A DNA stretch of 64,000 nt from Micromonospora chokoriensis (lineage in GTDB: Bacteria > Actinomycetota > Actinomycetes > Mycobacteriales > Micromonosporaceae): contig NZ_JOAN01000013.1 of NCBI RefSeq assembly GCF_000718555.1, forward strand, positions 62,001 through 126,000, read 5' to 3'. Made by a program: the position numbers and the translations under genes. Below the pieces are notes generated by a model, which saw only the letters and a list, made by a program, of their open reading frames with translations, was not told where the DNA came from and made no database searches. This document shows positions 7,261-20,799 of this stretch, piece by piece. The stretch's first letter is position 1; every line of letters starts with the position of its first letter.

Positions 7261-7983
7261 GTGCCTGAGTACGACGAGACCGCCGGACAGGTGGACGAGC
7301 AGTCCACGGTCGCGACGGCGGCTGGTGACGAGTCGGTTGAGGCCGCCAGCGAGCCGGAGTTCCCAACGACCGAGCCCGCACCGGACGAGGACTACGACCC
7401 CGTCGCGGAGCTGAGGCAGAAGCTGCGCTACGCCCCGGGTGACTGGTACGTGGTGCACTCCTACGCCGGCTACGAGAACAAGGTCAAGACCAACCTCGAG
7501 ACTCGGATCACGAGCCTCGACATGGAGGACTTCATCTACCAGGTCGAGGTGCCGACCCGGGAAGAGGTCGAGGTCAAGAACGGTAAGCGTTCGCAGATCC
7601 AGGCCAAGGTCTTCCCGGGCTACATCCTGGTCCGGATGGAGCTGACCGCCGAGTCGTACTCGTGTGTTCGGAACACCCCCGGTGTCACCGGCTTCGTCGG
7701 CGCGACCGACCGGGCCGACCGGCCCGCTCCGCTCTCGCTCGACGAGGTGCTGAAGTGGCTGGCGCCGGCCGTGGAGACGGAGCAGAAGAAGTCGAAGCCG
7801 GAGATCAAGGTCCTCGACTTCGAGGTGGGCGACTCCGTCACCGTCACCGACGGCGCGTTCGCGTCGCTGCCGGCCACGATCAGCGAGATCAACGCCGACC
7901 AGCAGAAGCTCAAGGTGCTGGTGTCGATCTTCGGTCGCGAGACGCCGGTGGAGCTCAACTTCAACCAGGTCACCAAGATCTGA
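7261..7983 (+). CDS. nusG: Transcription termination/antitermination factor NusG
   Basis: The protein is 240 residues with an acidic N-terminal extension of about 55 residues typical of actinobacterial NusG. The NGN domain ([38 protein letters not shown]) binds RNA polymerase. The C-terminal KOW domain ([19 protein letters not shown]) contacts Rho or S10. It modulates elongation, pausing and Rho-dependent termination. A 13-bp hairpin seven nucleotides after the stop ends the secE-nusG unit. Confidence 0.98.
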   Translation: MPEYDETAGQVDEQSTVATAAGDESVEAASEPEFPTTEPAPDEDYDPVAELRQKLRYAPGDWYVVHSYAGYENKVKTNLETRITSLDMEDFIYQVEVPTREEVEVKNGKRSQIQAKVFPGYILVRMELTAESYSCVRNTPGVTGFVGATDRADRPAPLSLDEVLKWLAPAVETEQKKSKPEIKVLDFEVGDSVTVTDGAFASLPATISEINADQQKLKVLVSIFGRETPVELNFNQVTKI

Positions 7984-7989
7984 TTGGTC

Positions 7990-8018
7990 GTCGGCGGCGG
8001 GCCCGGCCCGCCGCCGAC
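7990..8018 (+). terminator. Hairpin terminator after nusG
   Basis: A perfect 13-bp stem (7990-8002 with 8006-8018) closes a 3-nt loop. The following rplK unit has only a -10-like TACTCT at 8074-8079, with no clear -35. Confidence 0.65.
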
Positions 8019-8169
8019 GTCGGCGTACACGCTCTCGCTCGACCTCGGCGGACGAGTGGGCTGCGGCCTGCGCTACTCTTGAATGTCGCCGCTGTCGCAC
8101 CGCGCTGACCGTGCGCGCCCCGAGGGCGGCGACAGCCGCATTTTCCAGCTCCAAGCCCCAGGAAGTGAC

Positions 8170-8601
8170 ATGCCTCCGAAGAAGAAGCTCGTCAAGACGT
8201 TCACGCTTCAGCTGCCGGCGGGCCAGGCCACGCCGGCGCCGCCGGTCGGCCCCGCGCTCGGCCAGCACGGCGTCAACATCATGGAGTTCTGCAAGTCGTA
8301 CAACGCGCAGACCGAGTCCCAGCGGGGCGACATCGTCCCCGCCGAGATCAGCGTGTACGAGGACCGGTCCTTCACGTTCGTGCTGAAGACCCCGCCCGCT
8401 GCCCGGCTGCTGCTCAAGGCCGCCGGTGTGCAGAAGGGTTCGGGTGTTCCGCAGGCCGACAAGGTGGGCTCGGTCAGCCGCGTGCAGCTGCGTGAGATCG
8501 CCGAGAAGAAGATGGCCGACCTCAACGCCAACGACCTGGCCCAGGCCGAGAAGATCATCGCCGGCACCGCCCGCTCGATGGGCATCACCGTCAACGACTG
8601 A
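8170..8601 (+). CDS. rplK: 50S ribosomal protein L11
   Basis: L11 of 143 residues begins at ATG 8170 after AGGAAG; an earlier in-frame ATG adds only unrelated sequence. The proline-rich N-terminal domain ([21 protein letters not shown]) and the RNA-binding C-terminal domain ([15 protein letters not shown]) are complete. L11 binds the 23S rRNA GTPase-associated centre, and in general is the contact surface for thiopeptides and for RelA signalling. rplA follows 78 nt later. Confidence 0.98.
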   Translation: MPPKKKLVKTFTLQLPAGQATPAPPVGPALGQHGVNIMEFCKSYNAQTESQRGDIVPAEISVYEDRSFTFVLKTPPAARLLLKAAGVQKGSGVPQADKVGSVSRVQLREIAEKKMADLNANDLAQAEKIIAGTARSMGITVND

Positions 8602-8679
8602 CGTAGGCCCCGGCCTTCGACCCGACCGTGGGAGGGCTCGCGCCGAGCGGCCCGCCAGAGACCACAGGAGTATTGAGCA

Positions 8680-9396
8680 ATGCAGCGCAGCAAGAGCTAC
8701 CGCAAGGCCGCCGACGTCATCGACCGGGACCGGCTCTACACCCCCTCCGAGGCCGTGAAGCTGGCCAAGGAGACCACCAACGTCAAGTTCGACGCCACGG
8801 TCGAGGTCGCCATGCGCCTCGGCGTCGACCCCCGCAAGGCGGACCAGATGGTCCGCGGTGTGGTCAACCTGCCGCACGGCACCGGTAAGACCGCCCGCGT
8901 GATCGTGTTCGCCAGTGGCGCGAAGGCCGAAGAGGCCGCCGCCGCGGGTGCGGACGAGGTGGGCACCGATGAGCTGGTCGCCCGGATCCAGGGTGGTTGG
9001 CTGGACTTCGACGCGGCGATCGCCACGCCGGACCAGATGGCCAAGATCGGTCGGATCGCGCGGATCCTGGGCCCGCGCGGTCTCATGCCGAACCCGAAGA
9101 CCGGCACGGTGACCATGGACGTCACCAAGGCGGTGCAGGACATCAAGGGCGGCAAGATCACCTTCCGGGTGGACAAGCACTCCAACCTGCACCTGATCAT
9201 CGGCAAGGCCTCCTTCACGGAGAGCCAGCTGGTGGACAACTACGCCGCGGTGCTCGACGAGGTGCTGCGTGCCAAGCCGTCCGCGGCCAAGGGCAAGTAC
9301 CTCCGCAAGGTCATCCTGACCACCACGATGGGCCCGGGTGTCCCGGTCGACCCGAACCTGGTGAAGAACCTCCGGGAGGACCAGGCCGAGGCCTGA
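8680..9396 (+). CDS. rplA: 50S ribosomal protein L1
   Basis: L1 is full length at 238 residues, opening [17 protein letters not shown]. It includes the central [15 protein letters not shown] signature. L1 forms the mobile stalk that moves deacylated tRNA out of the E site, and in many bacteria represses its own operon by binding the L11-L1 mRNA. The gene has a CAGGAG site before its ATG and is followed 15 nt later by a 17-bp terminator hairpin. Confidence 0.98.
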   Translation: MQRSKSYRKAADVIDRDRLYTPSEAVKLAKETTNVKFDATVEVAMRLGVDPRKADQMVRGVVNLPHGTGKTARVIVFASGAKAEEAAAAGADEVGTDELVARIQGGWLDFDAAIATPDQMAKIGRIARILGPRGLMPNPKTGTVTMDVTKAVQDIKGGKITFRVDKHSNLHLIIGKASFTESQLVDNYAAVLDEVLRAKPSAAKGKYLRKVILTTTMGPGVPVDPNLVKNLREDQAEA

Positions 9397-9411
9397 GTCG
9401 ACAGTTCGCTC

Positions 9412-9449
9412 CGCCGGGGCGCCGCCACGACTGTGGCGGCGCCCCGGCG
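9412..9449 (+). terminator. Strong hairpin terminator after rplA
   Basis: A perfect 17-bp GC-rich stem (9412-9428 with 9433-9449) closes the loop GACT. It isolates the rplKA unit from the ABC transporter genes that follow. Confidence 0.8.
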
Positions 9450-9476
9450 CGTTTGAGGTGTGGCAGGCTCGACCCC

Positions 9477-10253
9477 ATGCGGTTGGAGAACGTCTGGTTG
9501 CGGTACCACCGGCGGGGGCCGTGGGTGCTGCGAGGCATCGACGTGCGAATCGGTCCCGGCGAGGTGGCGATCGTGCTGGGCCGCAACGGGGTGGGCAAGT
9601 CAACCCTGCTCCAGGTGGCCGCAGGCGTCCTCCGTCCGGGCCAGGGTCGGGTCAGCGACCGGCCGGAGCGAGTGGGCTGGGTGCCGGAGCGGTTCCCCGC
9701 CGACCAGCCGTTCACGGTGACCCGCTATCTGACCGGGATGGCCCGGGTGGCGGGGCTGGGCCGGGCGGCGGCCGACGAGGCGGTGGCCTCCTGGACCGAC
9801 CGGCTCGGGCTTTCCGCCTTCCGCTCGGTCCGGCTGCCGGAGCTGTCCAAGGGCACCGCGCAGAAGGTGGGCCTCGCCCAGGCGATGCTGCGCCCACCGG
9901 GCCTGCTGGTGCTCGACGAGCCGTGGGAAGGGCTGGACGCCGCCACCCGCGAGTTGGTGCCCGAGCTGATCGCCGAGGTGCTCGCCGCCGACGGGTCCGT
10001 GCTGGTCAGCGACCACCGTGGCGAGACGGTCCGGCTGCCGGCCGCGCGCCGCTGGTTGGTAGCCGACGGTTCGCTCTCCGAGGAGACCTCGTCGACGGAC
10101 GAGACGATCGCGGTGGTCGAGGTCGCGGTGCCGGCCGCGCGGGTCGCCGGCACCGTCGCCCGGTTGCGCGCCGAGGGCCACCAGGTGCTGCGGGTACGCT
10201 CCGACGCCTCCACCGACGCGGTGGCCGAGCCGGCAGCGGGGGAGGCCCGATGA
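9477..10253 (+). CDS. ABC transporter ATP-binding protein
   Basis: The 258-residue ATPase has Walker A GRNGVGKST (35-43) and Walker B LLVLDEPWEG. The signature is LSKGTAQKVGLAQAM, where LSGGQ is usual, as in some export-type ATPases. After the ATPase core the tail (from about residue 205) is charged and alanine-rich. The start is a possible leaderless ATG: CAGGCT (9464-9469) lies seven nucleotides upstream. Its stop overlaps the permease ATG (ATGA), so the two form a transporter. The substrate is unknown. It is framed by ribosomal-protein units but insulated by the terminator before it and the rplJ promoter after it. Confidence 0.88.
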   Translation: MRLENVWLRYHRRGPWVLRGIDVRIGPGEVAIVLGRNGVGKSTLLQVAAGVLRPGQGRVSDRPERVGWVPERFPADQPFTVTRYLTGMARVAGLGRAAADEAVASWTDRLGLSAFRSVRLPELSKGTAQKVGLAQAMLRPPGLLVLDEPWEGLDAATRELVPELIAEVLAADGSVLVSDHRGETVRLPAARRWLVADGSLSEETSSTDETIAVVEVAVPAARVAGTVARLRAEGHQVLRVRSDASTDAVAEPAAGEAR

Positions 10254-10939
10254 GCGCCCTGGTCCGGATGCGGCTGACCGGTTTTCTGCGAACCGGCCGG
10301 GCGGTGGCACCGCTGCTCGCCGGTCTGATCACGCTCGGCACGCTCTACGGCGGTGGCCGTGCCCAGCCGGCGGAGGCGTACGGCGTCTCCGCGGTCGTGC
10401 TCTTCCCGGTGCTCGCCTGGCAGACCAAGATCTTGTTGGACGTCGAGCCGGACGTGCAGCGTCGACTGGCGCAGGTGACGGTCGGGGTGGCCCGGGAGCG
10501 GTTGGCCGGGCTCCTCGCCGCCGGGGTGGCGGCGCTGGTGACGGTGGCCGTGGCGCTGCTCTTTCCGTGGTTGGTCGGCGGAGTGTCCGGCCCGGTCGAC
10601 CCGGGGGACCGGTCGATTCCGGTCGGGCTCGCGCTGGGCGTGTGGGCGCACCTGCTGGTCGTACCCGCTGCTGTTGCTCTTGGGGCGTTGGCCAGCCGGG
10701 CGTCGGTGGGCGGCGCCGGGTTCGGCGTCGCGGTGTTGGCCCTCGGCGGGGTTGGCGCGGTGGTGCTCGGCCTGAGCGGCTCGGTGGCCCCCTGGCTGGC
10801 ACCGCCGATCATGGCCGCCGCCCGCACCACCGGGGGTGACGCCGCCGCGCTGACCCTGTTGGGGCTGAGCGTGTGGGCGCTGGCCTGGAGCGCCGCGGTC
10901 GTCGGGGGCTACCTGTGGCGGCGGCGGGCTCAGGGCTGA
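10250..10939 (+). CDS. ABC transporter permease-type membrane protein
   Basis: The 229-residue product is mostly hydrophobic, with about six predicted membrane segments (for example AVAPLLAGLITLGTLYGG, LLAAGVAALVTVAVALLFPW and WALAWSAAVVGGYLW). It overlaps the ATPase gene by four bases and is presumably the membrane half of that transporter. No sequence motif indicates the cargo. Two-gene transporters of this layout are often exporters, but that is inference. Confidence 0.75.
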   Translation: MSALVRMRLTGFLRTGRAVAPLLAGLITLGTLYGGGRAQPAEAYGVSAVVLFPVLAWQTKILLDVEPDVQRRLAQVTVGVARERLAGLLAAGVAALVTVAVALLFPWLVGGVSGPVDPGDRSIPVGLALGVWAHLLVVPAAVALGALASRASVGGAGFGVAVLALGGVGAVVLGLSGSVAPWLAPPIMAAARTTGGDAAALTLLGLSVWALAWSAAVVGGYLWRRRAQG

Positions 10940-10977
10940 CCGGCGCCGGCGCGGTGGCGCGGCTCACACGGCGCGAT

Positions 10978-11006
10978 TTGGCGCTGCTGGCCTGGGCGCG
11001 TACTCT
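10978..11006 (+). promoter_or_regulatory. Promoter for rplJL
   Basis: TTGGCG (10978-10983) and TACTCT (11001-11006) are separated by exactly 17 nt. The leader to rplJ is about 265 nt, long enough for feedback control. The 337-nt gap between the permease and rplJ holds this promoter and the hairpin at 11171 and no gene. Confidence 0.75.
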
Positions 11007-11170
11007 TCAACCGTCATCCGTGTTCTCATGGATGAGGAACCACCCAAAGACCGCTGGTCACCGTGCTCCGGCACGGTCGAAGGTCCCGCGACGACGGGCG
11101 ACCCGCGTAGGGCGGCAAGCGTAACTCGGCAGTGAACGTGGTCCGCCGACCATGTGATCCGCCGGCCCTC

Positions 11171-11198
11171 GCCCCGTGCGCCCTGCGCCGGGGCTTTT
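11171..11198 (+). terminator. Attenuator-like hairpin in the rplJ leader
   Basis: GCCCCG (11171-11176) pairs with CGGGGC (11189-11194), followed directly by TTTT. It is one of the few hairpins in the window with a T tract. It lies between the promoter and rplJ. Known rplJL leaders are controlled by L10-L12 binding, so a role in attenuation is plausible. Confidence 0.55.
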
Positions 11199-11276
11199 CG
11201 TTGTCGTGCTGCCTCCGCCTCCGTTCCGGCTTCGGCTGTGACGTGGACCAGCCTCGAGTAACGAGAGAGGAGGGAC

Positions 11277-11822
11277 ATGGCGGACAAGCCGATCCGGGCC
11301 GACAAGGCCACGGCCGTTGCTGAGCTGACCGAGAGCTTCCGCAGTTCGGGCGCCACCGTGCTGACCGAGTACCGCGGTCTGACGGTTTCCCAGCTCACCC
11401 AGCTTCGGCGCTCGCTCGGCGCCGAGACCAGCTACACGGTCGCGAAGAACACGCTCGCGAAGCGTGCTGCGACGGACGCGGGCATCACCGGCCTCGATGA
11501 GCTGTTCACCGGTCCTACCGCGCTGACTTTCGTTTCGGGCGACGTCGTCGAGGCGGCGAAGGGGCTTCGCGACTTCGCGAAGGCCAACCCGAAGCTCGTC
11601 ATCAAGGGCGGTGTCTTCGAGGGCAAGGCCATCACTGCGGCCGAGGTCACGAAGCTTGCCGACCTTGAGTCCCGCGAGGTGCTGCTGGCCAAGCTGGCCG
11701 GCGCGATGAAGGGCAACCTGAGCAAGGCCGCGGCCCTGTTCCAGGCCCCGCTGTCGAAGACCGCCCGTCTGGCGGCTGCACTGCAGGACAAGCGCGAGAA
11801 GGAGGGCGCCGAGGCGGCCTGA
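11277..11822 (+). CDS. rplJ: 50S ribosomal protein L10
   Basis: L10 of 181 residues begins [17 protein letters not shown] after AGGAGGG. It anchors L12 dimers through its C-terminal helix to form the stalk that recruits translational GTPases. The [18 protein letters not shown] and KNTLAKRA segments are typical of the rRNA-binding domain. The long structured leader suggests autogenous control. rplL follows 54 nt downstream. Confidence 0.98.
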   Translation: MADKPIRADKATAVAELTESFRSSGATVLTEYRGLTVSQLTQLRRSLGAETSYTVAKNTLAKRAATDAGITGLDELFTGPTALTFVSGDVVEAAKGLRDFAKANPKLVIKGGVFEGKAITAAEVTKLADLESREVLLAKLAGAMKGNLSKAAALFQAPLSKTARLAAALQDKREKEGAEAA

Positions 11823-11876
11823 GGCCCCCACGGCGCACCAGTTCTTACTTAACAGAAACAGGAAAGGACGCCAGAC

Positions 11877-12263
11877 ATGGCGAAGCTCAGCACCGACGAG
11901 CTGCTTGACGCGTTCAAGGAGATGACGCTGATCGAGCTCTCTGAGTTCGTGAAGCAGTTCGAGACGACCTTCGAGGTCACCGCTGCCGCTCCGGTCGCGA
12001 TCGCCCAGGGTGGCGGCGGCGGCGCCGCTGCGGCCGAGGCCGAGCCGGAGCAGGACGAGTTCGACGTCATCCTCGAGGCTGACGGCGGCAAGAAGATCCA
12101 GGTCATCAAGGTCGTGCGTGAGCTGACCGGCCTGGGCCTCAAGGAGGCCAAGGACGCGGTTGAGTCCGCGCCGAAGGCCATCCTGGAGAAGGTCAACAAG
12201 GAGACCGCCGACAAGGCGAAGGCCAAGCTCGAGGGTGAAGGCGCCAAGGTCACCCTCAAGTGA
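11877..12263 (+). CDS. rplL: 50S ribosomal protein L7/L12
   Basis: The 128-residue protein has the L10-binding dimerisation domain (residues about 1-38), a flexible Ala/Gly hinge ([19 protein letters not shown]), and a globular C-terminal domain ([20 protein letters not shown]) that binds elongation factors. It ends with VTLK. It is paired with rplJ, and the unit ends at hairpins 23-92 nt after the stop. Confidence 0.98.
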   Translation: MAKLSTDELLDAFKEMTLIELSEFVKQFETTFEVTAAAPVAIAQGGGGGAAAAEAEPEQDEFDVILEADGGKKIQVIKVVRELTGLGLKEAKDAVESAPKAILEKVNKETADKAKAKLEGEGAKVTLK

Positions 12264-12318
12264 CCTGACGTTCCACCAACGCGTACCCGGCTTCTTGAGC
12301 CGGGACACCATCGCGTCG

Positions 12319-12355
12319 CGGCGGGCGGTGATCCGACACGGATCGCCGCCCGCCG
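12319..12355 (+). terminator. Terminator after rplJL
   Basis: A 17-bp GC-rich stem with one wobble (12319-12335 with 12339-12355) closes a 3-nt loop. A smaller 7-bp hairpin at 12286-12304 precedes it. Together they separate rplJL from rpoBC. The rest of the 570-nt gap before rpoB holds its promoter and leader; I see no gene in it. Confidence 0.75.
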
Positions 12356-12677
12356 TATTGGTGGATCTGGCTCTGAGCGGTACTGAGCTGGGCTCCGACC
12401 AGCGGTTCTGTCGACCGGAACGAGGACGGTGGGTCGCTCTCTGGTGGGAAACACGCACCGAGGGGGATACCGGCCCTTGACGCGGCCCGGGGCTGCCAGG
12501 CACGCTGACACCAGCAAGACACCGCGCTTGCGACGGCCACGACGTGGGTATGACAGCGGCGGCACCATCGGCCGCGGTTAACCCGAGCGGCCCAGTGGGG
12601 AGTTGCGTTCTGAGCGGCCCGGCAGACCCCGGTTGACGGGTGCCGAGCACGCTCCGCAAACAACCTGCGGGGTGGGC

Positions 12678-12706
12678 TGGACAGCGGTTAGCCTCTCGGC
12701 TACACT
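12678..12706 (+). promoter_or_regulatory. Promoter for rpoBC
   Basis: TGGACA (12678-12683) and TACACT (12701-12706) are separated by 17 nt, the best housekeeping promoter in the window. It predicts a leader of about 120 nt to the rpoB TTG start. Confidence 0.8.
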
Positions 12707-12743
12707 GCTAGTTTGCGCTGCCTTCCGACTTGACCCCTGCTCG

Positions 12744-12767
12744 GAAATGTCCGTTTACGGATATTTC
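12744..12767 (+). promoter_or_regulatory. Hairpin in the rpoB leader
   Basis: GAAATGTCCG pairs with CGGATATTTC around a TTTA loop: ten base pairs including one G-U. It is unusually AT-rich for this genome and starts about 30 nt after the predicted transcription start. It could be an RNA structure or a protein-binding palindrome. A TTGACC at 12730-12735 adjoins it without a matching -10. Confidence 0.5.
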
Positions 12768-12833
12768 TGGTGGGGTCATTGGAGTGCACGCGTACCAGCC
12801 GTTCTGCAGCACCGGTCCTCGGAAGGACGCATC

Positions 12834-15800
12834 TTGGCAGCTTCCCGCCCTGCGAAGACCAGTCGTACGTCGAGCGCATTCGCTCCCCGCCGAGTTTCAT
12901 TCGGCAGGATCACCGAACACCTCGAGGTCCCCAACCTCCTTGCCATTCAAAACGAGTCCTTCGACTGGCTCGTCGGCAACGAGGCTTGGCAGGGCCGGTC
13001 GGCGGACGACCCGCACGCACGCTCGGGTCTCGCGGAGATCCTTGAAGAGATCAGTCCCATTGAGGACTTCTCCGGCACCATGTCACTCTCCTTCTCCGCG
13101 CCGCGCTTCGACGAGGTCAAGGCCTCGATCGAGGAGTGCAAGGAGAAGGACCTGACCTACTGCGCTCCGCTCTTCGTGACCGCGGAGTTCACCAACAACA
13201 CCACTGGCGAGATCAAGAGCCAGACGGTGTTCATGGGTGACTTCCCGATGATGACGCCCAAGGGCACCTTCGTCATCAACGGCACCGAGCGCGTCGTGGT
13301 CAGCCAGCTCGTCCGGTCTCCGGGCGTCTACTTCGACAAGCAGCCGGACAAGACCTCCGACCGCGACCTCTCCAGCGTCAAGGTCATCCCGAGTCGGGGT
13401 GCCTGGCTGGAGTTCGACATCGACAAGCGCGACACGGTCGGCGTTCGCATCGACCGTAAGCGTCGGCAGGCCGTGACGGTCCTGCTCAAGGCCGTCGGAT
13501 GGTCGGCCGAGCGGATCCGTGAGCGGTTCGGCTGGTCCGAGCTGATGATGACCACGCTCGAGAAGGACCACATCGCCGGCGCCGACGAGGCTCTGCTCGA
13601 TATCTACCGCAAGCTGCGCCCTGGCGAGCCGCCGACGCGCGAGAACGCCCAGACCCTGCTCGACAACCTCTTCTTCAACCCGAAGAGGTACGACGTCGCC
13701 AAGGTCGGGCGCTACAAGTTCAACAAGAAGCTCGAAGTCAACGTGCCGATCACCACCGGCACGCTGACCGAGGACGACATCGTCGCCACCGTGGAGTACC
13801 TGTGCCGGCTGCACGCCGGTGAGGACGGCTACGAGGCCGACGACATCGACCACTTCGGCAACCGGCGCCTCCGTACCGTGGGCGAGCTGATCCAGAACCA
13901 GGTTCGGGTCGGTCTGTCCCGGATGGAGCGGGTCGTCCGCGAGCGGATGACCACGCAGGACGTCGAGGCGATCACCCCGCAGACCCTGATCAACATCCGC
14001 CCGGTGGTGGCGGCGATCAAGGAGTTCTTCGGGACGTCCCAGCTGTCCCAGTTCATGGACCAGACCAACCCGCTGGCGGGCCTGACCCACCGGCGTCGGC
14101 TGAGCGCGCTCGGCCCGGGTGGTCTGTCCCGGGAGCGGGCCGGCTTCGAGGTCCGCGACGTGCACCCGTCCCACTACGGCCGGATGTGCCCGATCGAGAC
14201 GCCGGAAGGCCCGAACATCGGCCTGATCGGCGCGCTGTCCACCTTCGCCCGGGTCAACCCGTTCGGCTTCATCGAGACGCCGTACCGGAAGGTCGTCGAG
14301 GGTCGGGTCACCGACCAGATCGACTACCTGACCGCGGACGAGGAGGACCGGTTCGTCAAGGCCCAGGCCAACGCGCGCCTGAAGGCTGACGGCACGTTCG
14401 CCGAGGACCGGGTGCTCTGCCGTCGTAAGGGTGGCGAGACCGAGGATGTCCTCCCCGGTGCCGTCGACTACATGGACGTCTCGCCCCGGCAGATGACCTC
14501 GGTCGCGACCGCCATGATCCCGTTCCTTGAGCACGACGACGCCAACCGGGCACTGATGGGCGCGAACATGCAGCGCCAGGCGGTGCCGCTGGTCAAGGCC
14601 GAGGCGCCGCTTGTCGGTACGGGCATGGAGTACCGGGCCGCGGTCGACGCTGGCGACGTGGTTGTCGCCGAGGTCGGCGGTGTGATCGAGGATCTCTGCG
14701 CCGACTACGTCACCATCCACCAGGATGACGGCCACCGCCGGACGTACCTGCTGCACAAGTTCCGCCGCTCCAACGCTGGCTCCTGCGTCAACCAGAAGCC
14801 GGTGGTCTTCGAGGGCGACCGCGTCGAGGCCGGTCAGGTCATCGCCGACGGTCCGTGCACCGACGAAGGCGAGATGGCACTCGGACGCAACCTGCTGGTG
14901 GCGTTCATGTGCTGGGAGGGTCACAACTACGAGGACGCGATCATCCTGTCGCAGCGCCTCGTGCAGCAGGACGTGCTCACCTCGATCCACATCGAGGAGC
15001 ACGAGGTCGACGCCCGGGACACCAAGCTCGGTCCGGAGGAGATCACCCGCGACATCCCGAACGTCAGCGAGGAAATGCTCGCTGACCTCGACGAGCGCGG
15101 CATCATCCGGATCGGCGCCGAGGTCGTTCCCGGTGACATCCTGGTCGGCAAGGTCACGCCCAAGGGTGAGACCGAGCTGACCCCGGAGGAGCGGCTGCTC
15201 CGCGCGATCTTCGGTGAGAAGGCGCGTGAGGTTCGGGACACCTCGCTGAAGGTGCCGCACGGCGAGACCGGCACGGTCATCGGTGTGCGCACGTTCTCCC
15301 GCGAGGACGGCGACGAGTTGCCGCCGGGCGTCAACGAGCTGGTCCGGGTCTACGTCGCCCAGAAGCGCAAGATCCAGGACGGCGACAAGCTCGCCGGCCG
15401 GCACGGCAACAAGGGCGTCATCTCGAAGATCCTGCCGATCGAGGACATGCCGTTCCTCGAGGACGGCACCCCGGTCGACATCGTGCTCAACCCGCTCGGC
15501 GTGCCGAGCCGGATGAACATCGGCCAGGTGCTGGAGACCCACCTCGGTTGGGTCGCCAAGACCGGTTGGAAGGTCGAGGGTGACGACGCCGACTGGAAGC
15601 GCCAGCTCCGCTCGATCGACGCGCACGAGTCCGAGGGTGACACCAATGTGGCCACCCCGGTCTTCGACGGTGCCCGCGAGGAGGAGATCTCCGGTCTGCT
15701 CGAGTCGACCCTGCCCAACCGGGACGGCAAGCAGCTGATCGGGCGTACCGGCAAGGCGCAGCTGTTCGATGGTCGTTCCGGCGAGCCGCTGCCGGACCCG

Positions 15801-16265
15801 ATCGCGGTCGGCTACGTCTACATCCTGAAGCTCAACCACCTGGTCGACGACAAGATCCACGCTCGTTCGACCGGCCCGTACTCGATGATCACGCAGCAGC
15901 CGCTGGGTGGTAAGGCGCAGTTCGGTGGTCAGCGTTTCGGTGAGATGGAGTGCTGGGCGATGCAGGCGTACGGCGCTGCCTACGCCCTGCAGGAGCTGCT
16001 CACGATCAAGTCCGACGACGTGCTCGGCCGGGTGAAGGTCTACGAGGCCATCGTCAAGGGCGAGAACATCCCGGAGCCGGGCATCCCGGAGTCGTTCAAG
16101 GTGCTGCTCAAGGAGCTGCAGTCGCTGTGCCTCAACGTTGAGGTGCTCTCCAGCGACGGTGTGGCCCTGGAAATGCGCGAGACCGACGACGAGGTGTTCC
16201 GGGCCGCTGAGGAGCTGGGCATCGACCTGTCCCGGCGCGAGCCGAGCTCGGTCGAAGAGGTCTGA
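12834..16265 (+). CDS. rpoB: DNA-directed RNA polymerase beta subunit
   Basis: RpoB is 1143 residues from TTG 12834, placed six nucleotides after GGAAGGA; the first recognisable RpoB sequence ([19 protein letters not shown]) begins there. An open frame reaching back to 12603 crosses the promoter and is rejected. The rifamycin pocket (about residues 400-432, [11 protein letters not shown] then [13 protein letters not shown]) has Asp409, His419 and Ser424 at the positions of E. coli 516, 526 and 531. All are the usual sensitive-type residues, so target-based rifamycin resistance is not predicted. The protein forms the catalytic pincer with RpoC, whose gene follows 80 nt later. Confidence 0.99.
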   Translation: MAASRPAKTSRTSSAFAPRRVSFGRITEHLEVPNLLAIQNESFDWLVGNEAWQGRSADDPHARSGLAEILEEISPIEDFSGTMSLSFSAPRFDEVKASIEECKEKDLTYCAPLFVTAEFTNNTTGEIKSQTVFMGDFPMMTPKGTFVINGTERVVVSQLVRSPGVYFDKQPDKTSDRDLSSVKVIPSRGAWLEFDIDKRDTVGVRIDRKRRQAVTVLLKAVGWSAERIRERFGWSELMMTTLEKDHIAGADEALLDIYRKLRPGEPPTRENAQTLLDNLFFNPKRYDVAKVGRYKFNKKLEVNVPITTGTLTEDDIVATVEYLCRLHAGEDGYEADDIDHFGNRRLRTVGELIQNQVRVGLSRMERVVRERMTTQDVEAITPQTLINIRPVVAAIKEFFGTSQLSQFMDQTNPLAGLTHRRRLSALGPGGLSRERAGFEVRDVHPSHYGRMCPIETPEGPNIGLIGALSTFARVNPFGFIETPYRKVVEGRVTDQIDYLTADEEDRFVKAQANARLKADGTFAEDRVLCRRKGGETEDVLPGAVDYMDVSPRQMTSVATAMIPFLEHDDANRALMGANMQRQAVPLVKAEAPLVGTGMEYRAAVDAGDVVVAEVGGVIEDLCADYVTIHQDDGHRRTYLLHKFRRSNAGSCVNQKPVVFEGDRVEAGQVIADGPCTDEGEMALGRNLLVAFMCWEGHNYEDAIILSQRLVQQDVLTSIHIEEHEVDARDTKLGPEEITRDIPNVSEEMLADLDERGIIRIGAEVVPGDILVGKVTPKGETELTPEERLLRAIFGEKAREVRDTSLKVPHGETGTVIGVRTFSREDGDELPPGVNELVRVYVAQKRKIQDGDKLAGRHGNKGVISKILPIEDMPFLEDGTPVDIVLNPLGVPSRMNIGQVLETHLGWVAKTGWKVEGDDADWKRQLRSIDAHESEGDTNVATPVFDGAREEEISGLLESTLPNRDGKQLIGRTGKAQLFDGRSGEPLPDPIAVGYVYILKLNHLVDDKIHARSTGPYSMITQQPLGGKAQFGGQRFGEMECWAMQAYGAAYALQELLTIKSDDVLGRVKVYEAIVKGENIPEPGIPESFKVLLKELQSLCLNVEVLSSDGVALEMRETDDEVFRAAEELGIDLSRREPSSVEEV

Positions 16266-16345
16266 GGTGAGCGGTCGGGGGCCGGTTCGCCGGCCCCCGA
16301 CCTCACCCGAGAATTAGCAGTACAGACGACGACATAGGGGACATA

Positions 16346-20233
<3,888 letters not shown>

Positions 20234-20242
20234 GCACCAATC

Positions 20243-20284
20243 ACACGACGAGGCCCCCGGTGAATGCCGGGGGCCTCGTCGTGT
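20243..20284 (+). terminator. Terminator of the rpoBC operon
   Basis: A perfect 18-bp stem (20243-20260 with 20267-20284) closes the loop TGAATG, nine nucleotides after the rpoC stop codon. Confidence 0.85.
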
Positions 20285-20326
20285 CCGTGCCCACCCAGCC
20301 TGGGTTGAGTTCGGCATGATGGGGGG

Positions 20327-20695
20327 ATGACGACCGCACCCGGGCAGGTGTCCGTCGCGCAGCAGGATCTGCGCCACCCACTCGACCCCGACCCGGCCCG
20401 CGCCACCAAGGCTCGGGCGGTCTTCGCGCTGGGCCTGCTCGGCATGCTGACCGGCTTGTTCATCGGTGGCGTGGTGCCGGCGACGGTGGCACTGCAACTG
20501 GCCCGGCAGGCGCGCCGTGAGGCGTACGCCTCGGGGGGTTTCCTGACCGGCGGCGTCTGGCTGCGACGGGGGGAGCGGATGGCCTGGATCGGCCTGGTGC
20601 TGGTCGCGGTCAGTGTGGTGGCCGCGGTGGTCATCGGAGTGGTCCGGTTGGCCGGTGCGCCGTTCGGCCACGACTACCCGGCGAACATGGACTGA
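20327..20695 (+). CDS. Small two-pass membrane protein
   Basis: The 122-residue product has two hydrophobic helices (about 30-55, FALGLLGMLTGLFIGGVVPA; and about 84-108, MAWIGLVLVAVSVVAAVVIG) joined by a positively charged loop with LARQARREAYASGG. This layout resembles DUF4190-like small membrane proteins, as does the next gene. CATGAT sits six nucleotides before the ATG, consistent with a leaderless transcript. The function is unknown. Confidence 0.7.
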   Translation: MTTAPGQVSVAQQDLRHPLDPDPARATKARAVFALGLLGMLTGLFIGGVVPATVALQLARQARREAYASGGFLTGGVWLRRGERMAWIGLVLVAVSVVAAVVIGVVRLAGAPFGHDYPANMD

Positions 20696-20799
20696 GCCGC
20701 CCGTGGCCGCGCCCGGCGTGGGCGGCGGCACTCTCGGCGGTAGCCTGGCCGGTGTCCGCTCCGCCGCGTGGTGGTGGCGGCTTTCGACTGGAGGACCTC

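Noticed and set aside
12603..12833. N-terminal extension of rpoB
   Set aside because: It would cross the TGGACA/TACACT promoter and leader; the TTG at 12834 has a good ribosome-binding site and the first RpoB-like residues.
13990..14130. Rifamycin-resistance type rpoB
   Set aside because: The residues at the key positions (Asp409, His419, Ser424) are the ordinary sensitive-type ones.
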